A model generated the notes under the pieces. That model saw only the letters and a program-made list of their open reading frames with translations, did not search any database and was not told where the DNA came from. DNA of 54,158 bases from Acrocarpospora pleiomorpha (GTDB lineage: Bacteria > Actinomycetota > Actinomycetes > Streptosporangiales > Streptosporangiaceae): contig NZ_BLAF01000072.1 of assembly GCF_009687885.1 (NCBI RefSeq), positions 1 to 54,158 of the forward strand, given 5' to 3'. Each line of letters opens with the position of its first letter. Position 1 is the stretch's first letter. Shown here piece after piece: positions 15,418 to 24,052 of this stretch. Made by a program: the position numbers and the translations under genes.

Positions 15418-16622
15418 GGTTTCCTCGTGAGCAGGAGCACGGCCAGGGGGAGCACGGCGGCGGCGATCCCGGCGGCGGCCAGGCAGGCCGGGCCGGGGCC
15501 CCAGGCCTGCCAGGCGAGTCCGAACAGGACCGAGGACAGCAGGTAGGACAGGGCCTGGCCGCTCTGGATCAGGGCCAGCCCGGTGGCGCGAAGTTCCGGC
15601 GGGAAGACCGGGCCGGCCATGGCCATCAGGATCCCGTCGGTGGCCGCGTAGAAGGTCCCGTACAGGAGGGGGATCACGATCAGGAGGGGGAGGCCGGTCA
15701 GCGGGCCGTACAGGAGGAGGTAGACGGCGATGAGGGCGGCGTGGCCGCCGATCATCACGCGGAGGCGGCCGAAGCGGTCGGCCAGGCGGCCGAGCGGGAC
15801 GGCCAGCAGCAGGTAGGCCAGGCTGGTGGCGACCGCGAGCAGCGGGAACCAGCCGATGGCCAGCTCGGTGCGGCGCTGCAGCAGCAGGAAGACGAAGCCG
15901 TCCCCGACGGTGACCAGGCCCAGCAGGCAGGCGGCGGGCAGCAGCCGGCGCCGGGCCGGGCCGAAAGCGGCACGCCACGGCATCTTTTCGGCGGCCTTCG
16001 GCGGGCTGGGGACGTCCCGGACGAACAGGGCCAGGATGAGGACGCCGAGCAGGGCCACGCAGAAGCTCGCCAGGAAGACCGGCCCGAACACGCCGCCCGC
16101 CAGGGTCAGCACGCCGAGGGCCGCCAGCGGGCCGAGGAACGCGCCGGTCGCGTCCATCATCCGGTGCACGCCGAAGGCCAGGCCCAGGCGGTCCGGCGGC
16201 GTGGTGAGGGTGATCAGCGCGTCCCTGGGGGCGGTGCGCAGGCCCTTCCCGGCGCGGTCCACGGTGATCGCCAGCCCGATCAGCGGGCCCGAGGCTCCGG
16301 CGGCGAGCAGGCCCAGCTTGGCCAGCGCCGACAGGCCGTATCCGGTCCCCGCGACCGCCTTGTGGCGGTTGATCCGGTCGGCGACGTGGCCGCCCGCCAG
16401 GCGCAGCAGCACGGTCGCGCCGGTGTAGAGGCCGTCGATCAGGCCGTACGCGGCGGGGCTGAACTGCAGGCCGATCACCAGGTACAGCGGCAGGACGGCC
16501 GTCACCATCTCCGAGGAGATGTCGGTGACCAGGCTGACGGCGCCGAGGGCGAAGACGGTGCCGCCGACGGCTCGGGCAGAGCCGCCCGCGGCCCGGCTTC
16601 GATCGAGAGTGGACAGGTACAC
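15414..16622 (-). CDS. MFS transporter
   Basis: 402 residues, GTG start four bases after the upstream phosphatase stop, so the two are cotranscribed. About twelve membrane segments; motif-A-like loop HVADRINRHKAVAGTGYGLSALAKLG between TM2 and TM3, and LGRLADRFGRLRVMIGG in the second half. The opening GAVSLVTDISSEMVTAVLPLYLV is shared by a group of uncharacterised actinobacterial MFS proteins. Likely a drug or metabolite exporter. The substrate is unknown; its operon partners are a secreted phosphatase and a propeller protein. Confidence 0.88.
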   Translation of the reverse strand: MYLSTLDRSRAAGGSARAVGGTVFALGAVSLVTDISSEMVTAVLPLYLVIGLQFSPAAYGLIDGLYTGATVLLRLAGGHVADRINRHKAVAGTGYGLSALAKLGLLAAGASGPLIGLAITVDRAGKGLRTAPRDALITLTTPPDRLGLAFGVHRMMDATGAFLGPLAALGVLTLAGGVFGPVFLASFCVALLGVLILALFVRDVPSPPKAAEKMPWRAAFGPARRRLLPAACLLGLVTVGDGFVFLLLQRRTELAIGWFPLLAVATSLAYLLLAVPLGRLADRFGRLRVMIGGHAALIAVYLLLYGPLTGLPLLIVIPLLYGTFYAATDGILMAMAGPVFPPELRATGLALIQSGQALSYLLSSVLFGLAWQAWGPGPACLAAAGIAAAVLPLAVLLLTRKP

Positions 16623-16626
16623 GTCG

Positions 16627-18036
16627 TCAGTGGCAGTTCGTGGTGCCGCTGTCGGCGTACGTGCGCCCGGATTGCGGGACGAACTGCCAGGTGTACGCGT
16701 TGGCGTGCAGGGTCAGCTTGAGCACGCCGTAGGTGTCGCTGTTGCGGGCCTCGCTGTTGGCCAGGATGGTGCCGAAGCCGTAGTGGCTGGCGCCGCCCGA
16801 GCCGACCACGAAGTGGCGGATGCCACGCGTGTTGTCGAGCTGGTTTGAGGGGTTGATGGGGGCGAACCGCTCGTACTGGTGGTTGTGGCCGGTCAGGATG
16901 AGGTCGGCGTCGGCGTCGTACAGGGCCTGGACGAACGGCGCGACCGAGCTGTTGGGCGAGTGGTTGGCGCCCGAGGTGTAGCGCGGGTGGTGCCACATCG
17001 CGACCGTGCACGGGCGGGTGCTGGCGGCCAGGTCGGCGCGCAGCCAGGTCGTCTGCGCGGAGGTCGTGCCGCAGGGGACAGCCGAGCAGTTGGAGTTGAG
17101 CACGATGACGTGCCAGTTCGCGCCGAGGTCGTAGGAGTAGTAACCCTTGGTGGGATCACCGGCCGACGCCCCGAAATATCCGTAATATCCGGTCGCGCCG
17201 GAGGTGTTGTAGTCGTGGTTCCCCGGGACCGGGCGGGTGCGCGCCTTGTGCCGCCCCCACGTCGGGTTGTAGTAGGTGTTGAACTCCGACGCCGTGCCGT
17301 TGTCGTACACGTTGTCGCCGAGGGTGAAGACGGTGCCGGGGATCGAGTCCAGCAGCGCCGCGGTCGCGGTGTCGCCGGAGCCCGAGTTGGCGATGTCGCC
17401 CGCGCCCACCAGCACCGGGTCGCCGCCCGGCGGCGGGCTCGTGCTGGGGCTGGGGCTCGGTGACGGGCCGGTCCCGGTGGTGACCACCAGTTGCGGCGCC
17501 GTCCCCGACCCGCTCTCCCGCGAGTCGTAGTCCGCGCCGTTGGTGCTGGTGGAGGTCACGCCGAAGCTGTAGGTGCCGTTCCCGGTCACGTACGAGGTCA
17601 CGTCGACCTCGTACCACTGGTTCCTGGCGACCGACCCGAGCGTCCCGAGCGTGGCCCCGTCGATGGACGGCTGGTTGTTCCACGTGGTCGCCGTCTCCGA
17701 CCAGGTGGTGCTGCTCATCCCCCGGAAGACGCCACCGCTGCCACTCTCGGACCCGCTCACGTCGTCGGTGTGCACCCGCAGCTTGACCGAACTGATCGCG
17801 CCGCTCACCCCCGACACCGTGAACCGGAGGAACATCCGTTTCACCGGTGAATTGTCCACACCAAGCTGCCCGGACGTCCCGAAGTTGGTGCCCGTCGTGC
17901 TGTTGTCCACATAGGTGTCCGCGACCGGCGCGAACGTGGCGGTAGCGGCACTGGCCACCCCACCCGGAAGGCTCATCGTGACAAGAAGGGCCACCACACC
18001 GGCGGCGACCGTCATGAAGCTCGTACGTCGTAACAC
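16627..18036 (-). CDS. Secreted DNRLRE-domain metallophosphatase
   Basis: 469 residues. A signal peptide (to about ASA at residue 30) is followed by a DNRLRE/CBM-like beta-sandwich (TYVDNSTTGTNFGTSGQLGV to QLVVTTG, ~residues 33-190), a PSPSPSPSTSPPPGG linker, and a calcineurin-like phosphatase domain (~205-469). Metal-ligand motifs are visible: GAGDIA, LGDNVYDNG, PGNHDY, MWHHPRY and TGHNHQYER. It should be an extracellular phosphodiesterase or phosphomonoesterase of the acid phosphatase type, possibly anchored to polysaccharide through the DNRLRE module. First gene of a three-gene operon. Confidence 0.9.
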   Translation of the reverse strand: MLRRTSFMTVAAGVVALLVTMSLPGGVASAATATFAPVADTYVDNSTTGTNFGTSGQLGVDNSPVKRMFLRFTVSGVSGAISSVKLRVHTDDVSGSESGSGGVFRGMSSTTWSETATTWNNQPSIDGATLGTLGSVARNQWYEVDVTSYVTGNGTYSFGVTSTSTNGADYDSRESGSGTAPQLVVTTGTGPSPSPSPSTSPPPGGDPVLVGAGDIANSGSGDTATAALLDSIPGTVFTLGDNVYDNGTASEFNTYYNPTWGRHKARTRPVPGNHDYNTSGATGYYGYFGASAGDPTKGYYSYDLGANWHVIVLNSNCSAVPCGTTSAQTTWLRADLAASTRPCTVAMWHHPRYTSGANHSPNSSVAPFVQALYDADADLILTGHNHQYERFAPINPSNQLDNTRGIRHFVVGSGGASHYGFGTILANSEARNSDTYGVLKLTLHANAYTWQFVPQSGRTYADSGTTNCH

Positions 18037-18083
18037 GCGCGCTCCTCGTGCTCCTGGCTTATTGACTAGAAAGTCGTGATCTG

Positions 18084-18130
18084 GACAGCCGCAACGGTGA
18101 ATCGCCTGGTCGGCGGGCTATGCGGCTGTC
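18084..18130. terminator. Inverted repeat between the ATPase and phosphatase genes
   Basis: GACAGCCGCA (18084-18093) and TGCGGCTGTC (18121-18130) are perfect 10-bp arms around a 27-base GC-rich loop. The hairpin lies ~100 bp past the stop of the minus-strand ATPase and ~48 bp before the phosphatase start, so it may end one transcript or shape the leader of the other. Confidence 0.5.
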
Positions 18131-18228
18131 TATGGGACGGGTTTCTGGTCAACAGGGCACCCCGGACGTTAGATCGCCGAACGGCCTTAAAGGTGATCGC
18201 CACACGTCCATCGGGTGAAGCCCAGGCT

Positions 18229-19725
18229 TCAGCTGGCTTCGCCGTACAGCGTGTCGATCCCGACCAGCAGGACGTCCTCGCGGGTGCTCGCGGCGCGCAG
18301 GAGATCCGGCTGGAATCCGTGCAGCGAGTAGAGCGCGAGCGTGGCCTTCCGGGCGTCGTGTCCCTGCCCGGTGAGGAGGCCGCGGATGTGTTCCAGACGT
18401 TCCAGGTCGCGCGGGCCGCGTGGCTGGACGGTCGCCTTCGCCTCTCCGATCAGGGCGACCGCGGCGCGCGGGGCCTGTGGCCGCTGGCCGGGAGCGAGGG
18501 CGAGGACGTCGACCTCGTGCTTGGTGCGGGCGGCCGGGTCGCTCACTTCGGCGATGCCGACCGTGCCCGGCCGCAGGGAGGACTCGGCGGCCGCGAAGGA
18601 TCTCGTCCACTCTCGGGCCAGGTCCTCGAAGTGCGGGCCGAGGATCTTGGAGTTGAAGGTGGGCTGCGAGCCCGCCCAGACCTGGGTGGCGCGGCCGCGC
18701 TCGATCTCGTCGGCGAACGGCAGTGTGATGAGCTGGTTGAACCTGATGATGGGATCCACGACGGTGATGACGGGATTGCGGGCCTTGAGGAGGTCCTGCG
18801 ATTTCCTGAGGTAGCCCGTGGACTCCAGGACATCCAGCGGTGGGACCACCGATGCCCGTGGACGCTCCAGGATCGCGCCGATCTTCGACGGGGTGCTCGC
18901 TCCCTGGCTGACCGCGCTCAGGAGGTCGTAGTAGAGCGTCCGGTGGGTGATCCTGGGATCCTCGCGGAGCAGGAACTCGGCCTCCACGCGCGAGTACAGG
19001 GCAAGCCCGGGGTCCAGGACCGTCCGGCACACCCAGGGGCCGAACTGGCGCGCGTCCTGAGGAGCGGGCACGGGCGCGAGCGGCCGGTAACCCGGTGCTC
19101 CGCCCAGCACCGCGTCCACGCGCAGGGCCGTCGCCAGGTCCTCGATCCCCCAGTGCCGCCGCGAGGTCCGGTAGTCGAAGGCGCCCAGCCGCAGGTCGAT
19201 CACCGCCCGCCCGCGCAGGGGCTTGGTCCCGGTGAGGAGTTCGCTCATGACGCTCATCGCCGAGCCGCACAGAATGATCCGGCCACCTGGGCCCTGCCCC
19301 GCCTGCGACTGGTCGTAGAGCAACTGCAGAAAGCCGGGGACCTCCGGAGAGTGCTGCATCAGGTACGGCAGCTCGTCGATGACGACCAGAGGAGCGCCTT
19401 CGGCCCGGCCGGCCACCTCAAGTGCGGTGGTCAGCACCTCCCGCCAGTCCGTCAGCCGCAGCGCGCCGGCGGGCAGGCCCGCGTGCGCGGCGATCGCTTC
19501 CGTGAAGCGCCGCAGCGCCGGAACCCGGCCCTCTTCCTGTACGGCGGTCAGATAGAGCCCTCCGCAGGCCCCGGTCAGGGCTTGGAGCAGGAACGATTTC
19601 CCATGGCGTCGCCGCCCCGAGACGATCGCCAGGCGGAGCTGGGGGGCAGGGTCGCTGACGAAGTCGCGCAGGAGCTCCCAGGGGTGCTCCCTGTCGAGGA
19701 CAGTGTCAGGTTTGGCCAGCTCCAT
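18229..19725 (-). CDS. AAA ATPase with DUF234-type C-terminal nuclease-like domain
   Basis: 498 residues from the ATG at 19725 (in-frame starts to 19791 exist). Walker A is GRRRHGKS (~residue 40) and Walker B is LVVIDELPYL. A winged-helix segment follows (STPSKIGAILERPRASVVPPLDVLESTGYL), then a C-terminal domain with RTKHEVDVLAL and, after a loop, ALIGEAKAT. That is the D...ExK spacing of PD-(D/E)XK nucleases as seen in DUF234 proteins. The family is common in archaea and scattered in bacteria, and its role is unsettled; mobile or toxin-like behaviour has been suggested. It stands alone, with a 7-bp inverted repeat (19765-19771 / 19778-19784) just upstream. Confidence 0.85.
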   Translation of the reverse strand: MELAKPDTVLDREHPWELLRDFVSDPAPQLRLAIVSGRRRHGKSFLLQALTGACGGLYLTAVQEEGRVPALRRFTEAIAAHAGLPAGALRLTDWREVLTTALEVAGRAEGAPLVVIDELPYLMQHSPEVPGFLQLLYDQSQAGQGPGGRIILCGSAMSVMSELLTGTKPLRGRAVIDLRLGAFDYRTSRRHWGIEDLATALRVDAVLGGAPGYRPLAPVPAPQDARQFGPWVCRTVLDPGLALYSRVEAEFLLREDPRITHRTLYYDLLSAVSQGASTPSKIGAILERPRASVVPPLDVLESTGYLRKSQDLLKARNPVITVVDPIIRFNQLITLPFADEIERGRATQVWAGSQPTFNSKILGPHFEDLAREWTRSFAAAESSLRPGTVGIAEVSDPAARTKHEVDVLALAPGQRPQAPRAAVALIGEAKATVQPRGPRDLERLEHIRGLLTGQGHDARKATLALYSLHGFQPDLLRAASTREDVLLVGIDTLYGEAS

Positions 19726-19778
19726 GCCGCCATCATAGCTGTTGAGGCCGACCATAACAGTACTCGTTAAGGCTGGGC

Positions 19779-20321
19779 TTAACGGGTCCATTCCTGGCGG
19801 CGGGATTCGGCGATGGCGATGGCGGCGGCGATGGAGACGTTGAAGGAGCCGACGCGGCCGACCTGGGGGATGTAGGCGACGGCGTCGCAGGATTCGAGGA
19901 GGGCGGGGGAGCAGCCGTGGTCCTCGCTGCCGACGACGAGGCAGATGTCGCCGGTGAGGGGGGTTTCGTGGAGGGGGGTGGCGTCGCCGGTGAGTTCGAC
20001 GGCGATGACGCGGTAGCCGTCGGCTTTGGCGGCCTTGACGGCTTCGGGGGCGGGGACGGCCTCGTGCCAGGTGACGAGGCGGTCGGTGCCGAGGGCGGTC
20101 TTCTGGGCCTTGGGGTTGGTAGGCGGGGTGGCGTTGCCGGCCAGCCAGACGGTGTCGACGCCGAAGGCGGCGGCGGTGCGGAAGATGGAGCCGATGTTGA
20201 AGGGGCCGGTGACCGACTCCAGGATGAGGGCCAGGCGGGCCTCGGTGGTGCGGCGCCAGGTGCGGTTGAGCCGCTTCACGTCGGTCGGCCGGAGCTGGCG
20301 GCGCGGATTCGGCGTGCTCAT
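19779..20321 (-). CDS. TrmH/SpoU-family RNA 2'-O-methyltransferase
   Basis: 180 residues. SPOUT knot motifs are present: LILESVTGPFNIGSIFRTAAAFGVDTVWL (motif 1, with the N-I-G-S-x-F-R-T core), LVVGSEDHGCSPALLESCDAVAYIP (motif 2) and GSFNVSIAAAIAIAE (motif 3). It would transfer a methyl group from SAM to a ribose in tRNA or rRNA; the exact nucleotide is unknown. Its ATG overlaps the TGA of the upstream methyltransferase gene by four bases, so the two RNA-modification-type genes form an operon. Confidence 0.92.
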   Translation of the reverse strand: MSTPNPRRQLRPTDVKRLNRTWRRTTEARLALILESVTGPFNIGSIFRTAAAFGVDTVWLAGNATPPTNPKAQKTALGTDRLVTWHEAVPAPEAVKAAKADGYRVIAVELTGDATPLHETPLTGDICLVVGSEDHGCSPALLESCDAVAYIPQVGRVGSFNVSIAAAIAIAESRRQEWTR

Positions 20322-20923
20322 CGGGGGGTCACCTTCAGGATTCGGTAAGCGGCGCGTGAGGTGTGGCGGGTGGTGGGCCAGCCCTGGTCGGCCAGCCAGC
20401 GTTGCAGGGAGTCGGAGCCGAGGTGTTTCTGGACGACCAGGTAGGCGACGCCGTCGGGGGTGAGGCGGTCGAGCCAGCGGGTCAGCATCTCGTGCAGGGC
20501 GGGCTTGCCGATGCGGATGGCGGGGTTGGACCAGATGGCGCGGAACCGGAGGTCCGGGGGGACCTCGTCCACGTGCGCTGACCTTACTTTGTCAAGGGCG
20601 GCGCGCGCGGCGTTGCGGGCGGTGAGCTCGACCGAGCGGCGGTTGACGTCGACGGCCCAGACGGTCGCGGCGGGGGAGCGGGAGGCCATGGTCAGCGCGA
20701 TCGGGCCGTAGCCGCAGCCCAGGTCGAGCAGGTCGCCCTCGGCGGGCGGGGCGGGGACCGACTCCAGCAGGATCCTGGTGCCCAGGTCCACCTTGTCGGG
20801 GGAGAACACGCCGCGATCGGTCTCCAGCTGGAGATGCAGGTCGGGCAGCACCAGGCTGACCGTCCCCGGCCGGGATTCGGCCCGCGGACGCTCGTCGAAG
20901 TAGTGCGCGCCGGTGTTGCTCAC
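20318..20923 (-). CDS. RsmC-like class I methyltransferase
   Basis: 201 residues from the GTG at 20923, chosen because the family N-terminus here is VSNTGAHYFDERP. The frame also extends to 20998 but the extra residues look non-coding. SAM motif I is LLDLGCGYGPIALTMA; motif IV is IWSNPAIRIGK, a variant of the NPP(F/Y) catalytic motif in which the second Pro is replaced, as in many RsmC/RlmG-like proteins (N-P-P/A-I-R). It probably methylates a guanine in 16S or 23S rRNA. Translationally coupled to the TrmH-type gene. Confidence 0.88.
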   Translation of the reverse strand: MSNTGAHYFDERPRAESRPGTVSLVLPDLHLQLETDRGVFSPDKVDLGTRILLESVPAPPAEGDLLDLGCGYGPIALTMASRSPAATVWAVDVNRRSVELTARNAARAALDKVRSAHVDEVPPDLRFRAIWSNPAIRIGKPALHEMLTRWLDRLTPDGVAYLVVQKHLGSDSLQRWLADQGWPTTRHTSRAAYRILKVTPR

Positions 20924-21073
20924 GCGCAGCAACGTTACCAATCCCCTACCCCTGCCCAGGCCACGCGGGTGCGTAGTGAGCTGTGCCCGAGGGGTCACCC
21001 ACCGTGCCCGCTTGCCGGAGGGCTACGCGGGGCCACTCGCCGCCGAGTATCCGCTGGGACCTGATTTCGCCCT

Positions 21074-22021
21074 TTACGGGATACGCGTGCCCAGGATCAG
21101 CGCCGAACCCGCGACCAGGAGTCCCGCCAGGATCGCACCGATGATGAACCGCTGGGTGATCTCCTCGTGGACGATCTTGTAGCCGAGTGAGGTGCCGATC
21201 TGCTCGTAGACGTCGCGGAGTTCGCTGCCCGACTCGGCGCTGTAGGCGCGGCCGCTGGTGCCGTCCGCCAGGGACTGCAGGGTCTGCTTGTTCACCGGCA
21301 CCTGGACGTCGCGGCCGTCGATGGCCACGGTTCCCTCGGGCGTGCCGTACGCGATCGTGGAGACCGGCACCTTCGCGGCGAGGGCGGCCTCGATGGCCTC
21401 GTTGACCGAGCGGCCGGAGGTGTTGTCGCCGTCGGACAGGAGCACGATCGCGGCCGGGGGCGGGTCGGTGACCGCCTGCTGGTCGAAGGAGCGGATCGCG
21501 TCCAGGGAGTTGAAGACGGCCTCGCCGATGGCGGTGCCGGGGCGGGTGGTCAGGTTCCTGATCGTGTTCACGACGGCGGCGTGGTCGGTGGTGGGCGGGA
21601 TGGCGACGGCGGCCGAGCGGGCGAAGGAGACCACGCCGACGTTGAAACGTTCGGGCAGCTCCTGGACGAACGCCTCGGCGGCCTGCCGGGCGGCGATCAT
21701 CCGGGTGGGCGGCACGTCGGCGGCCTCCATCGACAGCGAGATGTCGATCGCGACCATGATGGTGGCCCGGTCCCTGGGCACCCGGACCGCGTCGGCCGGG
21801 CGGGCCGCGCCGAGCACGAGCAGGCTCATCATGACCAGGAACAGCGCGGCGGCCACGTGCCGCCGCCAGCCGGGCTTCTCCGGCGCGACCAGCGCCAGCA
21901 GGGCCAGGTTGGTGAAGCGCACCGCGTATTTGCGGCGGGTGAGCTGGATCACCACATACAGCGCGATCAGGGCGGCGAGCGCGGCGAACAGCCAGAGCCA
22001 GGCGGGGGACAGGAAGATCAT
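21074..22021 (-). CDS. VWA-domain membrane protein (BatA-like)
   Basis: 315 residues from the ATG at 22021, overlapping the DUF58 stop (ATGA); the long upstream extension of this frame is a shadow. Two N-terminal membrane segments flank a cytoplasmic loop, a von Willebrand A domain follows with an intact MIDAS (VAIDISLSM as DxSxS, PGTAIGEAV for the Thr, LLSDGDNTSG for the Asp), and a C-terminal membrane anchor closes it (FIIGAILAGLLVAGSALIL). In MoxR-DUF58-VWA systems the ATPase and VWA partner are thought to mature or remodel protein complexes at the membrane. Last gene of the operon. Confidence 0.9.
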   Translation of the reverse strand: MIFLSPAWLWLFAALAALIALYVVIQLTRRKYAVRFTNLALLALVAPEKPGWRRHVAAALFLVMMSLLVLGAARPADAVRVPRDRATIMVAIDISLSMEAADVPPTRMIAARQAAEAFVQELPERFNVGVVSFARSAAVAIPPTTDHAAVVNTIRNLTTRPGTAIGEAVFNSLDAIRSFDQQAVTDPPPAAIVLLSDGDNTSGRSVNEAIEAALAAKVPVSTIAYGTPEGTVAIDGRDVQVPVNKQTLQSLADGTSGRAYSAESGSELRDVYEQIGTSLGYKIVHEEITQRFIIGAILAGLLVAGSALILGTRIP

Positions 22022-22926
22022 GCGCGTGTTCTCCGGGCCATCAGGTGGGCGGTGCGCCGCTGCCGCAGGACGAACTGGGCGATGTCGAAGACCCAGTCCC
22101 GGTCGGTGCGCAACACCAGGTGGGCGACGCCGCTGCGGCGCAGGGCCACCCGGTTGGCCTCCCGCTGGGCGGCGGCGGCCTCGGCGTAGCGGTCGCGCAG
22201 CTTGCGGGACAGGTGGATGTCGCGGGAGTGGCCGGTCTCCGGGTCGACCAGGGTGACCTGCCCGACGTCGGGGAGTTCCAGCTCGCGCGGGTCGATGACC
22301 TCGATGGCGAGCACCTGCTGGCGGGCGGCCAGGCGGCGGATCGGCCGTTCCCAGCTGTCCGGGGCGTCCAGGAAGTCGGACACGATGACCCGCATGCCGC
22401 GCCTGCGGTGCGCGGCGGCCATCAGCTCGATGGCGCCGCCCAGGTCGGTGGAGCCGGGGTCGTGCGGGGCCTCGGCGAGCGATTTGAGCAGGCCGAACAG
22501 GGCGGGCCTGCCGGGCCTGGCCGGGTAGCGGTGGATCTGGTCGCCGTGGATCACATACGCCCCGAAGCGGTCGCCGACGCGGCTGGCCAGGAAGCCGACG
22601 GCGCCGATGGCGGAGACGACCAGGGAACGTTTGTCGGTGTCGGCGGTGCCGAAGTCCATGCTGGCCGACAGGTCGGCCAGCGCCCACGTCTCCAGCTCCC
22701 GGTCGGCGATCAGGTCGCGGACGTGCGGGATCGTGGTGCGGGCGGTGACCGCCCAGTCCATCCGCCGCACGTCGTCCTCGCCGGGCACGTAGACGCGGGT
22801 GTCGCCCAGCTCGCTGCCGGGGCCGGGCAGCAGGCCCTGGTGGCCGCCCTGGAGCAGCCCGTCCAGGCGGCGGACCACGGTCAGCTCCAGCCGCCGGAGC
22901 GCGGCGTGCGGGGCGCGGCTGGTCAC
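22018..22926 (-). CDS. DUF58-domain protein of the MoxR system
   Basis: 302 residues, GTG start overlapping the MoxR stop (GTGA). It has the DUF58 core: RVYVPGEDDVRRMDWAVTARTTIPHVRDLIADRELETWALADLSASMDFGT, in which DLSASM is a MIDAS-like DxSxS. The middle gene of the MoxR-DUF58-VWA operon. Members are considered adaptors or VWA-like partners of the MoxR ATPase. There is no membrane segment, so it is cytoplasmic. Confidence 0.92.
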   Translation of the reverse strand: MTSRAPHAALRRLELTVVRRLDGLLQGGHQGLLPGPGSELGDTRVYVPGEDDVRRMDWAVTARTTIPHVRDLIADRELETWALADLSASMDFGTADTDKRSLVVSAIGAVGFLASRVGDRFGAYVIHGDQIHRYPARPGRPALFGLLKSLAEAPHDPGSTDLGGAIELMAAAHRRRGMRVIVSDFLDAPDSWERPIRRLAARQQVLAIEVIDPRELELPDVGQVTLVDPETGHSRDIHLSRKLRDRYAEAAAAQREANRVALRRSGVAHLVLRTDRDWVFDIAQFVLRQRRTAHLMARRTRA

Positions 22927-23957
22927 CGCTGGCCCTGGTTCCAGACGACCAGCGGCGGCGGCACCGACATCAGGATCTGGCGGACCACGTCCTCGGGTTC
23001 GATGCCGTCGGCGAGCGCGTCGAAGGTGAGCATCAGCCGGTGCGACATCACGTCCACCGCCACGTCGCGCACGTCGTCGGGGAGCAGGTAGTCGCGGCCG
23101 CGCAGCAGCGCCAGCGCGCGCCCGGCCGCGACCAGGCCGAGCGTGGCGCGCGGGCTGACGCCGATCTCGATGGTCTCCTCCAGCTCGCGCAGCCCGTATT
23201 CGCCCGGGCTGCGGGTGGACATGACCAGCCGGACCACGTAGTCGGCGACCAGTTGGTGCACCGACACCTCTTCGGCGGCCTTCTGCAGGGCCAGCAGCTG
23301 GGCCGGGTCGAGCACCTTGCCGGCCACCGGCGGGGTGACGCTCATCCGGTGCAGGATCTCCAGCTCCTCGTGCGCGCTGGGGTGGGCGACCCGCACCTTG
23401 AACAGGAAGCGGTCGCGCTGCACCTCCGGCAGCGGGTAGACGCCCTCGGACTCGATCGGGTTCTGGGTGGCCAGCACCACGAAGGGCCGGGGCAGCTGGT
23501 GGGTGACCCCGGCCAGGGTGACCTGACGTTCGGCCATGACCTCCAGCAGCGCCGACTGCACCTTGGCCGGGGCCCGGTTGATCTCGTCGGCGAGCAGGAA
23601 GTTGACGAACACCGGGCCGAGTTCGATGTCGAAACGTTCAGTGCTCGGATGGTAGACGCGGGTGCCGACGATGTCGCTGGGGACCAGGTCGGGGGTGAAC
23701 TGGATCCGGGCGAACGTGCCGCCGACCACGGTGGCCAGGGTGGAGGCGGCCAGCGTCTTGGCCACGCCCGGCACCCCTTCGAGCAGGCAGTGCCCGCGGG
23801 CCAGCAGCGCCACCAGCAGGCGCTCGACCATGTGGTCCTGGCCGACGATCACCCGCCGGACCTCGTTCAGGGCGTCCCGGAGCGCGCCGAGGCCGGCCTC
23901 GCCCCCGTCTTGCGCCCGGGACACCTCGGTGCCCGGCTCTCCTTCAGCAACGGTCAT
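22923..23957 (-). CDS. MoxR-family AAA+ ATPase
   Basis: 344 residues. Walker A GVPGVAKT and Walker B LLADEINRAPAKVQSALLEVMAE are intact, with sensor 1 in VLATQNPIESEGVYPLPEAQ-like sequence (here LPEVQRDRF) and the arginine finger in the QRDRFLF segment. MoxR ATPases are chaperone-like and act with VWA proteins; the partners are encoded directly downstream in overlapping frames. Divergent from the pseudokinase gene across a ~95-bp spacer. Confidence 0.95.
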   Translation of the reverse strand: MTVAEGEPGTEVSRAQDGGEAGLGALRDALNEVRRVIVGQDHMVERLLVALLARGHCLLEGVPGVAKTLAASTLATVVGGTFARIQFTPDLVPSDIVGTRVYHPSTERFDIELGPVFVNFLLADEINRAPAKVQSALLEVMAERQVTLAGVTHQLPRPFVVLATQNPIESEGVYPLPEVQRDRFLFKVRVAHPSAHEELEILHRMSVTPPVAGKVLDPAQLLALQKAAEEVSVHQLVADYVVRLVMSTRSPGEYGLRELEETIEIGVSPRATLGLVAAGRALALLRGRDYLLPDDVRDVAVDVMSHRLMLTFDALADGIEPEDVVRQILMSVPPPLVVWNQGQR

Positions 23958-24022
23958 GGGTGTTATTCAATCGTGACTCCCCGACAGAATCCATGCCCTG
24001 ATCACTGCCCGCTCGGATGGGC

Positions 24023-24043
24023 GAAAACACCCGGTGTGTTTTC
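24023..24043. promoter_or_regulatory. Palindrome at the start of the pseudokinase gene
   Basis: GAAAACAC (24023-24030), CCGGT, GTGTTTTC (24036-24043): perfect 8-bp arms, ending ten bases before the ATG at 24053. It could be an operator between the divergent moxR operon and this gene, or an RNA hairpin that limits access to the start codon. Confidence 0.4.
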
Positions 24044-24052
24044 ATGAAGGGG

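Noticed and set aside
21074..23957. MoxR-DUF58-VWA operon as a possible novel system
   Set aside because: Widespread and well described in bacteria; the gene order and motifs are ordinary.
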